64,000 nucleotides of DNA, taken from positions 1 through 64,000 of the forward strand of contig CAMBFR010000001.1 in assembly GCA_945865815.1 (NCBI GenBank). Direction: 5' to 3'. Made by a program: the position numbers and the translations under genes. Under the pieces are notes generated by a model. It was not told the DNA's origin and did no database searches. It saw nothing but the letters and a program-made list of their open reading frames with translations. Shown in pieces: positions 35,166 to 43,211 of this stretch. Each line of letters opens with the position of its first letter. Positions within the stretch are counted from its first letter, which is position 1. The DNA comes from Candidatus Sulfopaludibacter sp. SbA3 (lineage in GTDB: Bacteria; Acidobacteriota; Terriglobia; 20CM-2-55-15).

Positions 35166-36959
35166 CTACTTCTTGCTTTCGACTGCCTGCTGCGCGATAG
35201 CCAGGAACTCATCGACGGACTTCGATTTCAAGTCTTCGCCTGAGCGCAACCGCACGGACACTGCGCCGTTTTCCTGTTCCCGATCGCCGACCACCAGCAT
35301 GTAAGGAATCTTCCGAAGCTGGGCGTTCCGGATTTTTGCGTTCATCCGGTCCACGCCACTATCGATTTCCACGCGGAGTCCGGCGGCTTTCAGCCGTTCG
35401 TGAACGACCTTGCCGTAATCGAAATGACGGTCTGCGATCGGAATGACCACCGCCTGCACCGGCGCCAGCCAGACGGGCAGCGCCCCACCGTGATGTTCAA
35501 GCAAAACACCGAAGAAACGCTCCATGCTTCCCAGCAGCGCCCGGTGAATCATGAACGGCCGATGCTGCGCGCCGTCCTCACCTATGAACGAAAGATCAAA
35601 TCTCTCCGGAAGGTTGAAATCGAACTGCACCGTGCTCAACTGCCACGGACGGCCGATGGCATCCTTCACAAGGATGTCGATCTTTGGGCCATAGAAGGCG
35701 CCGTCCCCGGCGTTGACCTGATACTTGATTCCGGAACGCTGCAGAGCCGCTTCCAATGCGGCTTCGGCAACGTCCCAATCCTCCTCGCGTCCAACACGCT
35801 TTTCAGGTCTGGTGCTGAGAAGAACTTCAAACGAATCGAAACCGAACGCCCGAAGGATATCGAGACTGAAGTTGAATGCCTTATCGATCTCCTGGGGCAT
35901 CTGGTCCGGGCGGCAAAACAGATGCGCATCATCCTGGGTAAAACCGCGCACGCGCGTCAGGCCGTGCAGCACTCCGCTCCTCTCGAACCGGTATACGGTG
36001 CCCCATTCCGCGAAGCGCAGTGGCAGATCGCGATACGAACGCAGCCCGCTCTTGAAGATGTTCACGTGGAACGGGCAGTTCATCGGCTTCAGGTAATAGA
36101 GTTGCTCTTCGATCTTGATCGGCGCGTACATGTTCTCGGCATAAAAGCCCAGATGTCCGCTGGTTTCCCACAAGCTCGCGCGGCCGATATGCGGTGTGTA
36201 TACAAAGTCATAGCCGGCCCGGAGATGTTCCTTCTTGCAGTACTCTTCTATGAGGTACCGGATCAGGCCGCCCTTTGGATGCCAGAGTATGAGTCCGCCG
36301 CCGATCGTATCCGGCTGGATGCTGAACAGGTCGAGTTCCTGCCCGAGCTTCCGGTGGTCCCGCTTCTTGGCCTCTTCGAGCCTGACGAAGTACTCTTCGA
36401 GCTCTTTCTTCGTATCGAAAGCGACGCCATACACTCGCTGCAGCTGCTCGCGAGCCTGGTCGCCGCGCCAGTAGGCGCCCGAAACGCGCGTCAGCCGGAA
36501 GCTGGCGGTGTCGATTTCGTCGGTGCAGTCCACATGGGGACCGCGGCACAGATCGGTAAAGCTCCCGGTCTTGTAAACGCTTACTTCGCTTACGCTTCCA
36601 CCGACAAGGTTTGCGTCTTCAAGGTCGGCGACTGCCGTCGTACCGCGCGTTGCCAGGTCCCTGAGGAGTTCCACCTTGAAGTCCTGTTTCATCGTTCCGA
36701 ACATTTCAGCGGCCTGAGCCATCGGAAATTCCGAGCGTTCGAAGCGAAGCTTCTGCTTCACCTTCTCTCGCATCCGGCTCTCGATCATCTGCAAGTCCTC
36801 GGGGACGAGCGACCGGTTCAGGTGGACGTCGTAGTAAAAACCGTCCTCGATCACCGGACCGACACCGAACCTGGCTTCCGGAAAGATTTCCTGAATGCTG
36901 GCTGCCATCAAATGGGCCAGCGAATGACGTTTTGTATCCAAGCGTTCGTTTTTGGGCAT
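35166..36959 (-). CDS. thrS: Threonyl-tRNA synthetase lacking the TGS domain
   Basis: It charges tRNA-Thr. The 597-residue protein starts directly in the editing domain (RHSLAHLMAASI, an HxxxH zinc-type motif) and lacks the about 60-residue N-terminal TGS domain of the E. coli enzyme (642 residues). The class II catalytic core shows the zinc residue contexts MNCPFH, RFAEWGTVYRFERSG and GFTQDDAHLFC, plus motif 3 HRALLGSMERFFGVLLEHH. The anticodon-binding domain follows. TAAAAT lies nine bases before ATG, and GGGA may act as a weak ribosome-binding site. The following infC-rpmI-rplT operon is divergent, an unusual break of the common thrS-infC order. Confidence 0.96.
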   Translation of the reverse strand: MPKNERLDTKRHSLAHLMAASIQEIFPEARFGVGPVIEDGFYYDVHLNRSLVPEDLQMIESRMREKVKQKLRFERSEFPMAQAAEMFGTMKQDFKVELLRDLATRGTTAVADLEDANLVGGSVSEVSVYKTGSFTDLCRGPHVDCTDEIDTASFRLTRVSGAYWRGDQAREQLQRVYGVAFDTKKELEEYFVRLEEAKKRDHRKLGQELDLFSIQPDTIGGGLILWHPKGGLIRYLIEEYCKKEHLRAGYDFVYTPHIGRASLWETSGHLGFYAENMYAPIKIEEQLYYLKPMNCPFHVNIFKSGLRSYRDLPLRFAEWGTVYRFERSGVLHGLTRVRGFTQDDAHLFCRPDQMPQEIDKAFNFSLDILRAFGFDSFEVLLSTRPEKRVGREEDWDVAEAALEAALQRSGIKYQVNAGDGAFYGPKIDILVKDAIGRPWQLSTVQFDFNLPERFDLSFIGEDGAQHRPFMIHRALLGSMERFFGVLLEHHGGALPVWLAPVQAVVIPIADRHFDYGKVVHERLKAAGLRVEIDSGVDRMNAKIRNAQLRKIPYMLVVGDREQENGAVSVRLRSGEDLKSKSVDEFLAIAQQAVESKK

Positions 36960-37293
36960 ACGATCCCTATTTTATTTGAACTTCGAATCGCGCAGACTCG
37001 AACTACGTGAAAAGCGTCCGTTCTGTTTCGATCGTGGGGTGTTGTTTTCTGGGGAGTATCCCTCGGGCGCACCCGGAGAGCGAGCTATTGTGGCCAGACA
37101 TGCCACTCGGATAGTCCGCCACAGAGCCCTTCTGGGGAACCTGAGCGCCGCAACCGGCCGACGCCAACCCTATGGCCGTGGAAGCCGGAATCTGCGGACC
37201 GAACCGCGTATTAATGACTGCGTGACGCATGCTCGTCAGCCTAACCGAAACACCGGTTTTGCACAAGTTACGGAATGTTACGGAATAGGTTCG
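36960..37293. other. Long intergenic region between thrS and infC
   Basis: I see no gene in these bases. It is unusually long for this compact region. Only the decamer repeat near its right end stands out. The infC leader could contain structured regulatory RNA, but I could not recognise one by eye. Confidence 0.5.
37267..37286. repeat. Tandem decamer upstream of the infC promoter
   Basis: GTTACGGAAT occurs twice with no gap, ending seven bases before a possible -35. Two head-to-tail copies on about one helical turn suggest a regulator site. Confidence 0.5.
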
Positions 37294-37322
37294 TTGAAAA
37301 CAGGTGTTCTTCTTTGTTATCT
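37294..37322 (+). promoter_or_regulatory. Putative promoter of the infC operon
   Basis: TTGAAA (37294-37299) and TTATCT (37317-37322) lie 17 bases apart, about 40 bases before the infC start. The -10 is a poor match, so this is moderate evidence only. Confidence 0.4.
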
Positions 37323-37363
37323 TTAGCGTTTATCTCAACGGCAATGTTTCAGGAGGCTAGGCC

Positions 37364-37873
37364 ATCGACAAAAACATAAGGGTGAACCATCGCATCCGGG
37401 CTCGGGAAGTTCGTGTCATCGACGACGAAAATGCGCAACTCGGAATAATGACGCCTCAGCAAGCGTTAAAGGTCGCTGAGGAACGGGGCCTGGATCTGGT
37501 AGAGGTCGCACCCACTGCGCAGCCTCCGGTTTGCAGGATCATGGATTATGGGAAGTACCTGTACCAGCTCAACAAGAAGCTTCATGAGGCAAAGAAGCAC
37601 CAGAAGAACATTACAGTTAAGGAAGTAAAGTTTCGGCCCAACACGGATGATCACGATTACGAGTTCAAAAGGAACCACATCATCCGGTTCCTCCAGCAGG
37701 GGGACAAGGTTAAGGCGACGGTATTTTTCAGAGGCCGCGAAATCGTTCACCAGAGTATCGGCCGCGCGTTGATTGAGCGGTTGGTGACGGAACTGGCCGA
37801 AATCGGGGCCGTTGAGGCCCGGCCCAAAATGGAAGGGCCCAATTTAATCGCTATATTTGCTCCAAAAAAGTAG
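37364..37873 (+). CDS. infC: Translation initiation factor IF-3, rare ATC start
   Basis: IF-3 guards start-codon choice and subunit joining. The N-domain ([20 protein letters not shown]) and C-domain ([20 protein letters not shown]) are both normal. Reading upstream in frame gives IDKNIR, with ATC at 37364, exactly seven bases after a perfect AGGAGG (37351-37356). GTG 37382 is the first common start codon, but it has no ribosome-binding site. A rare AUU, AUC or AUA start is known for infC, where IF-3 rejects its own mRNA and so autoregulates. The same mechanism is likely here. Product 169 residues. Confidence 0.93.
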   Translation: MDKNIRVNHRIRAREVRVIDDENAQLGIMTPQQALKVAEERGLDLVEVAPTAQPPVCRIMDYGKYLYQLNKKLHEAKKHQKNITVKEVKFRPNTDDHDYEFKRNHIIRFLQQGDKVKATVFFRGREIVHQSIGRALIERLVTELAEIGAVEARPKMEGPNLIAIFAPKK

Positions 37874-37882
37874 GAAGAAGTT

Positions 37883-38077
37883 ATGAAGTTAAAAACGCAC
37901 AAAGGCGCGGCAAAGCGCTTCAAACTTACGGGAACCGGCAAGGTCAAACGTCGTCACGCATTCGCTCGGCATATTCTTACGAAAAAGGCCGCGAGCCGAA
38001 AAAGAAGACTGGGCAAATCCGCCATAGCGACTGACGCGGATACTCCCAAAATTCTCGCAATGTTGCCTTACGCCTGA
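37883..38077 (+). CDS. rpmI: 50S ribosomal protein L35
   Basis: This 64-residue basic ribosomal protein shows the L35 signature MKLKTHKGAAKRFKLTGTGK and HILTKKAASRKRRL. It starts nine bases after the infC stop, with GAAGAAG ahead of ATG. The infC-rpmI-rplT order is the classical IF-3/L35/L20 operon. Confidence 0.96.
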   Translation: MKLKTHKGAAKRFKLTGTGKVKRRHAFARHILTKKAASRKRRLGKSAIATDADTPKILAMLPYA

Positions 38078-38107
38078 AGCAGTAGCAGCAAATGAGCGGC
38101 TGCGAAT

Positions 38108-38134
38108 GCAAGCCCGACAGGGCGCAGCCAATAA
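38108..38134. repeat. Short intergenic repeat, copy A
   Basis: GCAAGCCCgacaGGGCGCAGCCA lies between rpmI and rplT. A near-identical copy lies at 47145 before thiE. GCCC and GGGC can pair. Both copies sit just upstream of a start codon. Confidence 0.6.
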
Positions 38135-38149
38135 GTAAGGAGTTATAGA

Positions 38150-38515
38150 GTGCCTCGAGTTAAACGCGGAACAAAACGGCATAATCGCCGAAAGAAGATT
38201 TTGAAGCTTGCGAAGGGTTATTACCTGAGTAAGAGCAAGCTTTTCAAGTTTGCCAAAGAGTCGGTTCAGAAAGCACTGGGATACGCCTATCGCGACCGGA
38301 AAGCGCGCAAGCGCGATTTCCGGCGGCTGTGGATCATTCGAATTGGAGCGGCAGCCCGGCAGAATGGCCTGAACTACCATCAGTTTATCTTCGGGTTGAA
38401 GCAAGCGGGCGTCGACCTGGACCGCAAGGTCCTGGCAGACCTCGCCCTCAGCGATCCGGCCGCTTTCACGCGTCTGGCGGAAACAGCCAAAACTGCCGCT
38501 ACCAAGACTGCGTAA
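38150..38515 (+). CDS. rplT: 50S ribosomal protein L20
   Basis: L20 organises 23S rRNA early in 50S assembly and, in many bacteria, represses its own operon. The 121-residue sequence opens with the usual [16 protein letters not shown] and has [16 protein letters not shown]. Translation begins at GTG 38150 after TAAGGAG. The protein is about the usual length, with a slightly Ala/Thr-rich C-terminal tail. It is followed after about 60 bases by pheS. Confidence 0.97.
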   Translation: MPRVKRGTKRHNRRKKILKLAKGYYLSKSKLFKFAKESVQKALGYAYRDRKARKRDFRRLWIIRIGAAARQNGLNYHQFIFGLKQAGVDLDRKVLADLALSDPAAFTRLAETAKTAATKTA

Positions 38516-38575
38516 AGCGGTGCGGCGCTCCCATGGACGGGTTGCGCACCCGGCCATGGAGGGTACAGTGAAAAA

Positions 38576-39613
38576 ATGGCTTCAAAAACCGGGATCGACC
38601 AGCTTCGAGCGATCGAGGAGCAGTTCGAGCGCGACCGCGCTTGCGTGGTCGATCTCCGGTCACTGGAAGACATCCGCACCCGGTATCTCTCCCGCAAGTC
38701 CGGTCTAATCACCACGCAACTTCAGAATCTGCGAGAGCTTCCTTCCAGCGAACGCGCGGAATTCGGCCGAGTCGGCAACGAACTGAAGACCAGGATCGAA
38801 GCTGCGATTGAGACGCTACAGACCACGATCGCGGAGCAAGAGAAGCTCAGCACACTGGAGCGCGAACGCCTCGACATCACGCTGCCTGGCAATCGCCGCC
38901 GCATCGGCCATCACCACCCCCTCACGATTGTCCGAAACGAAATCGAAGAGATCTTCGTTTCGATGGGTTATACGGTTGAGGACGGGCCGGAGGTCGAGAA
39001 TACCTACTACAACTTCGAAGCGCTGAACATTCCCGCCGGACATCCGGCGCGGGACCCAAAAGACACTTTCTACATTTCGGATGATCTGGTGCTTCGCACG
39101 CACACCTCTCCGGTTCAGGTAAGAACGATGGAGAAGGTGCAGCCGCCGGTCCGGATTATCTGCCCGGGCAAGGTGTTCCGGCGCGACGCCGCGGACGCCA
39201 CGCACTCGCCGATGTTCCATCAGGTCGAAGGCCTGCTCGTTGACGAAGGCATCACCTTCTCAGATCTCAAGGGAACCCTCGAGCGTTTTCACAGGGAATT
39301 CTTCGGTAAAGGCACCAAAACCCGGCTGCGTCCCAGTTTTTTCCCGTTCACGGAACCCAGTGCGGAAGTGGACGTGTCGTGCGTTTTCTGCGGGGCTGCG
39401 GGTTGCCGAATCTGCAAAAACACCGGATGGATCGAGGTGATGGGGTCCGGTATGGTGCATCCGAATTTATACTCGTTTGTGAAGTACGATCCGGAAAAGT
39501 ACACGGGCTTTGCGTTTGGCGGCGGCATCGAGCGCTACACGATGTTGAAGTACAACATCAGCGACATTCAGTCGTTTTTCCAGAACGATATGCGGTTCCT
39601 GGAGCAGTTTTAG
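38576..39613 (+). CDS. pheS: Phenylalanyl-tRNA synthetase alpha subunit
   Basis: This is the catalytic subunit of the alpha2-beta2 enzyme that charges tRNA-Phe. The N-terminal coiled coil (about 1-85) that contacts tRNA is followed by the class II core, with [40 protein letters not shown] and [16 protein letters not shown]. Length is 345 residues, as expected. It lies after the L20 gene and directly before pheT, so translation genes are grouped in one direction. Confidence 0.97.
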   Translation: MASKTGIDQLRAIEEQFERDRACVVDLRSLEDIRTRYLSRKSGLITTQLQNLRELPSSERAEFGRVGNELKTRIEAAIETLQTTIAEQEKLSTLERERLDITLPGNRRRIGHHHPLTIVRNEIEEIFVSMGYTVEDGPEVENTYYNFEALNIPAGHPARDPKDTFYISDDLVLRTHTSPVQVRTMEKVQPPVRIICPGKVFRRDAADATHSPMFHQVEGLLVDEGITFSDLKGTLERFHREFFGKGTKTRLRPSFFPFTEPSAEVDVSCVFCGAAGCRICKNTGWIEVMGSGMVHPNLYSFVKYDPEKYTGFAFGGGIERYTMLKYNISDIQSFFQNDMRFLEQF

Positions 39614-39623
39614 CGGGCCATCC

Positions 39624-41636
39624 ATGAAGATCAGTCTCGCCTGGCTCAAAGAGTTCGTAGAAGTGCCTGTTGAACCGGCCCGGTTCGGCCAGGACGTCAC
39701 ACTGGTCGGTCTTGCCGTGGACACAGCCGAAACCGTCGGCAGCGACACCATATTTGAGCTCGACATAACAACGAATCGTCCAGACTGTCTGAATCACGCC
39801 GGTGTTGCCCGTGAGGTAAGCGCCATATACGGGAAACCGCTGCGCGCGCCCGAGTTTGACCTCAAGGAATGCGACCGCCCGGCCAGCGGCATCTTTTCGA
39901 TTTCAATCACCGATGTCGATCTGTGCGCCAGGTACTGCGGACGCTACATCGAAGGAGTAAAGATTGGACCGTCGCCGGACTGGCTGAAACAACGGCTGGA
40001 AGCGCTGGGTGTACGCTCCATCAACAATGTTGCCGACGTGACGAACTACGTCATGCTTGAACTCGGCCAGCCGTTGCACGCGTTCGATGCAGATACATTA
40101 CAGGGCCGTCAAATCATCGTTCGCCGGGCGAGCATCGACGAAAAGATCACCACCCTTGACGGAATCGAGCGCGCACTGAATCCTTCCATGCTGGTCATCG
40201 CCGACGCTAATCGCCCGGTTGCGCTTGCCGGAATCATGGGCGGACAGGATACGGAAATTTCAGGGAAAACGACGAACGTTCTTCTCGAGAGCGCCACCTT
40301 CGCTCCCCTGTCCATTCGCAAGACCGCGCGGACTCTGGGTTTGGCTACAGAGGCTTCGTATCGCTTTGAGCGCGGGGCTGACATTGAGATGGCGCGCTTC
40401 GCCTGCGACAGGGCCGCGGCCATGATTCAGCAGCTCGCCGCGGGAACCATATACAGGGGCGTCATCGACACCTACCCGGTTACCAGAAGACCCGTCGTGG
40501 TCACGCTGCGGCGAGCGCGGATCGCCGCTTTTCTGGGATCCCAGGTCGATGACCAAATCGTTGAGAGGATCTTTGCAAAGCTCGGATTCCGCGTGGATCA
40601 GGCAGACGGAGGGTGGTCCGTGGAGGTTCCCACGTTCAGAGTTGACGTGAGCCGCGAGGAGGACCTGCTCGAAGAGATCGCGCGCCACCACGGCTTCGAC
40701 AAATTTGCTCCAACATTGCCGGTGTGGTCGGGTTTTGGTTCGGGCCTGCCACAGTATTCGAGGGAAAAGTCGCTGCGTGCCCTGCTTACGGGCAGCGGAT
40801 ATTCGGAGATCTACGGTCTGTCGCTATCGGACGACAAGATCGAGCATCAATTCCGGCCGGATGTGAGCCTGGAGAGACTGACGAACCCGCTTACCGAAGA
40901 CGCCTCCGTTCTGCGCGCGTCGTTGCTACCCGGCGTCCTCAAGGCAATTCAGTGGAATCTAAACCACGGCATTCGCGACTTGCAGTTCTTTGAAATGGGC
41001 AAGGTTTATAAGAAGGGATCGGAACGGCGCGAACTGATTCTCGCAGCCACTGGATATTTGCGGCAAAAATCCATCCAGGAGTCCACCCGCGAGTTCACTT
41101 TCTACGATTTGAAAGGCGACGTCGAAATGATTCTCAAGGCCTTTGATCTGGAAATGACGATGGAAAAGACCGGCGTGCCCTCGTCCTATCATCCCGGGCG
41201 CTCTGCCCGGAGCGGCAATATGGTGAAGATGGGGGAACTTCACCCCGATTACACCGAGTCCTTCAAAGTGCGTCAGCGCGTGTATGTCGCCGAATTCGAT
41301 CTCGATGCCGTTTTGGAGTCTCGCGACAGGCGCCAGCTCCAACCGGTTCCCCGGTTTCCATCGATTCGCCGTGATTTCTCTCTCCTGCTTGATAGGTCCA
41401 CTCGATTCTCGGACGTCAAGGCAGCCATCGAAAGCGCCGGAATCCAGGAGCTTGTTGAAGTTGGGCCCTTCGACCGGCTGGAAACGGGACCATTTCCTGA
41501 ATCCAGGTACAGTCTCGCGGTTTCGGTCGTTTATCAATCTTCGGAACGCACACTCACGGACATTGAGGTCGAACAATTCGACCAGCAGATTTTGCATCTG
41601 CTCGGTCAGCGCCTCGGGGCGCAGTTGAGGAGTTGA
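39624..41636 (+). CDS. pheT: Phenylalanyl-tRNA synthetase beta subunit, short form
   Basis: The beta subunit carries editing and the B-domain folds. The 670-residue protein starts [16 protein letters not shown], then passes straight to [14 protein letters not shown]. The about 110-residue OB-fold tRNA-binding module that the E. coli-type subunit (about 795 residues) holds between these blocks is missing. The B3/B4 editing region, B5 and the C-terminal FDX-ACB domain ([16 protein letters not shown]) are present. It begins 10 bases after pheS. The short form is known in several bacterial groups, so it is not necessarily a defect. Confidence 0.95.
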   Translation: MKISLAWLKEFVEVPVEPARFGQDVTLVGLAVDTAETVGSDTIFELDITTNRPDCLNHAGVAREVSAIYGKPLRAPEFDLKECDRPASGIFSISITDVDLCARYCGRYIEGVKIGPSPDWLKQRLEALGVRSINNVADVTNYVMLELGQPLHAFDADTLQGRQIIVRRASIDEKITTLDGIERALNPSMLVIADANRPVALAGIMGGQDTEISGKTTNVLLESATFAPLSIRKTARTLGLATEASYRFERGADIEMARFACDRAAAMIQQLAAGTIYRGVIDTYPVTRRPVVVTLRRARIAAFLGSQVDDQIVERIFAKLGFRVDQADGGWSVEVPTFRVDVSREEDLLEEIARHHGFDKFAPTLPVWSGFGSGLPQYSREKSLRALLTGSGYSEIYGLSLSDDKIEHQFRPDVSLERLTNPLTEDASVLRASLLPGVLKAIQWNLNHGIRDLQFFEMGKVYKKGSERRELILAATGYLRQKSIQESTREFTFYDLKGDVEMILKAFDLEMTMEKTGVPSSYHPGRSARSGNMVKMGELHPDYTESFKVRQRVYVAEFDLDAVLESRDRRQLQPVPRFPSIRRDFSLLLDRSTRFSDVKAAIESAGIQELVEVGPFDRLETGPFPESRYSLAVSVVYQSSERTLTDIEVEQFDQQILHLLGQRLGAQLRS

Positions 41637-41639
41637 GTG

Positions 41640-41855
41640 ATGGCCGCGGACAAGTTCGACAAACTGGAAGCGCGAATCATACAAACCATCGCGCTACTGA
41701 AGACGACGCGCAGGGAAAAGGATCTTCTAGAAAAAGAACTGGCCGCCGTTCGCCGCGAACTGACGGAATTCAGGCGCGAGCGTGCCGTCGTTCAGGGTAA
41801 AGTCGAGTCATTGCTCGAAACGTTATCGGAACTGAGCGAGGAAAGTCTTGTCTAA
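41640..41855 (+). CDS. Small coiled-coil protein upstream of ZapA
   Basis: The 71-residue product is one long charged coiled coil (KLEARIIQTIALLKTTRREK and onward), reminiscent of ZapB-like cell-division proteins, although I cannot assign it. ATG 41640 has GAGGAG seven bases upstream. The GTG three bases earlier is less well placed. It follows the pheT stop directly and overlaps zapA by eight bases. Co-translation with ZapA supports a septum-related role. Confidence 0.72.
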   Translation: MAADKFDKLEARIIQTIALLKTTRREKDLLEKELAAVRRELTEFRRERAVVQGKVESLLETLSELSEESLV

Positions 41856-42114
41856 GCGGCCGCGGAGCATCGACGTCGAGATCTTCGACCAGAAGTACTC
41901 CATCTATTTAAAGAGCCCGTTGTCGGAGCCTGAAGTGCGCCGGCTGGCTGACGACGTGGACAACCGCATGCGCGAAATTTCAGCCGCGGCCAATACCGCC
42001 GACTCGCTAAAAGTGGCGATTCTGGTGGCTCTCCACCTGGCTGAGGAACTGGCCGCGGTCCGCCGGAAGAGCGACGAGTGGACCCAGGCTTTGGAAGAGG
42101 TCTTGAAGAAGTAG
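41848..42114 (+). CDS. zapA: Cell division protein ZapA
   Basis: ZapA binds and bundles FtsZ at the division ring. The 88-residue sequence has the usual head (VEIFDQKYSIYLKSPLSEPEVRRLADDVDNRM) and a C-terminal coiled coil with LVALHLAEELAAVRRK. The only reasonable start is TTG 41848, overlapping the upstream coiled-coil gene. The region after it folds as a 6S-like RNA, and zapA-6S adjacency is known in proteobacteria. Confidence 0.85.
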   Translation: MSKRPRSIDVEIFDQKYSIYLKSPLSEPEVRRLADDVDNRMREISAAANTADSLKVAILVALHLAEELAAVRRKSDEWTQALEEVLKK

Positions 42115-42133
42115 CCGCCCTTCCTCTAGAATC

Positions 42134-42291
42134 TTTGAACCCTGCGAAGTGCGTGATGGTTCCACTAATTTTGAACCAATGCTTATTTGATAGGGAGTCT
42201 GCGTTTCGTCGTGGTGTGCGGGCCTAACCCCTCGGGGTACCAAGGTCCCCTAAAGCGCGAATAGGACACCCACCTGTGTAGCAGGTTCAAA
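42134..42291 (+). ncRNA. ssrS: Candidate 6S RNA
   Basis: No gene fits here, yet the 158 bases fold into one long rod. TTTGAACCCTGC (42134-42145) closes with GCAGGTTCAAA (42281-42291) with a single bulge. GTGCGTG (42149-42155) pairs with CACCCAC (42267-42273) with one mismatch, and an apical GGGCCT/AGGTCCC stem encloses ACCCCTCGGGGT. A long closed stem with a central bubble is the 6S architecture, and 6S genes follow zapA in many bacteria. The identity is inferred from structure and position, and the ends are approximate. Confidence 0.55.
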
Positions 42292-42319
42292 TAAGGTGAG
42301 CCACACGGCTTCTGCGGGG

Positions 42320-42394
42320 CCAACTGTAACCAGTTGGATCGCGGCTGACCCTCCTTGGTGGCGTCCAACCCATCCATAGGGATGCGGGTACGCC
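42320..42394 (+). other. Two further hairpins after the 6S-like RNA
   Basis: CCAACTG/CAGTTGG forms a perfect hairpin at 42320-42337. A second arm at 42360-42394 pairs GGCGT/ACGCC, CCC/GGG and ATCC/GGAT. There is no T-run. They may be part of a longer RNA or the leader of the next gene. Confidence 0.5.
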
Positions 42395-42410
42395 TTAGAA
42401 AGTAGCTTCC

Positions 42411-43187
42411 GTGAAAATCCTCTTTATTGGCGACACTGTCGCTCGTCCCGGGCGAGCGATTGTCCACGACCATTTGCGGCACATCCAGAGGGAATACGAA
42501 ATCGATTTCACAGTGCTGAACTGTGAAAACGCGGCCAACGGGTTCGGAATTACGCCGAAAATCGCCGATGAACTCTTCGACTGGGGAATCGACGTACTGA
42601 CATCCGGAAATCACGTATGGGACAAGAAGGAGATCCTTCCGTACCTTAACAACAACACGAGAATACTGAGGCCGGCGAACTATCCGCCCAACAATCCGGG
42701 GCGTGGAACCGCTGTCCTGAAAAGCCGAAACGGGGAGGAAGCCGCTGTCATCAACCTGCAGGGACGGGTATTCATGCCCGCAACCGATGATCCTTTTCGT
42801 GTCGTTGACGAGGAACTGACAAAAATTCCAGAGCACGTCAAAGTGATCTTCGTCGACATGCATGGTGAAGCGACTTCCGAAAAAGTCGCAATGGGTTGGT
42901 ATCTCGATGGCCGCGTTTCGGCCGTCGTCGGCACTCATACCCACATTCCTACCGCCGATGAGACGATTCTTCCCGGCGGAACCGCTTATTTGACGGATGT
43001 CGGGATGTCGGGTCCGTTCCACTCCGTAGTGGGCGTCATGAAGGAGCAGGCAATCAACCGGTTCCTGACGCAGATCAACGACAAGTTCGAGTCCGCTTCA
43101 GAGGACGTGCGCCTGAATGCCGTGGTAATCGGCGTGGACTCGAAAACGGGCAAAGCACAGACAATCGAGCGCATCCAACGGCGATAG
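42411..43187 (+). CDS. YmdB-like metallophosphoesterase
   Basis: YmdB-type proteins are binuclear metallophosphoesterases that hydrolyse 2',3'-cyclic and other nucleotide phosphodiesters. Bacillus YmdB affects biofilm and RNA-turnover genes. Metal-ligand motifs are FIGDTVARPGR (Asp), LNCENAANGFG, LTSGNHVWDKKEI (Asn-His), VDMHGEATSEK and VGTHTHIPTADE. Length is 258 residues. The start is GTG 42411 with only a weak ribosome-binding site. It lies between the 6S-like RNA and ffh. Confidence 0.9.
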   Translation: MKILFIGDTVARPGRAIVHDHLRHIQREYEIDFTVLNCENAANGFGITPKIADELFDWGIDVLTSGNHVWDKKEILPYLNNNTRILRPANYPPNNPGRGTAVLKSRNGEEAAVINLQGRVFMPATDDPFRVVDEELTKIPEHVKVIFVDMHGEATSEKVAMGWYLDGRVSAVVGTHTHIPTADETILPGGTAYLTDVGMSGPFHSVVGVMKEQAINRFLTQINDKFESASEDVRLNAVVIGVDSKTGKAQTIERIQRR

Positions 43188-43211
43188 CCCGCCCGATATA
43201 TACTGAAAACT

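Noticed and set aside
35400-37010. Plus-strand open frame of about 536 codons opposite thrS
   Set aside because: It is antisense to a complete threonyl-tRNA synthetase with all motifs, has no family-like blocks and no ribosome-binding site.
36960-37363. Possible T-box or ribosomal-protein leader before infC
   Set aside because: No T-box core sequence and no recognisable L20-type pseudoknot could be seen by eye, so only the promoter and decamer are reported.
42183-43022. Minus-strand open frame of 279 codons across the 6S-like region and the YmdB-like gene
   Set aside because: It is antisense to a conserved metallophosphoesterase and no motif supports it.
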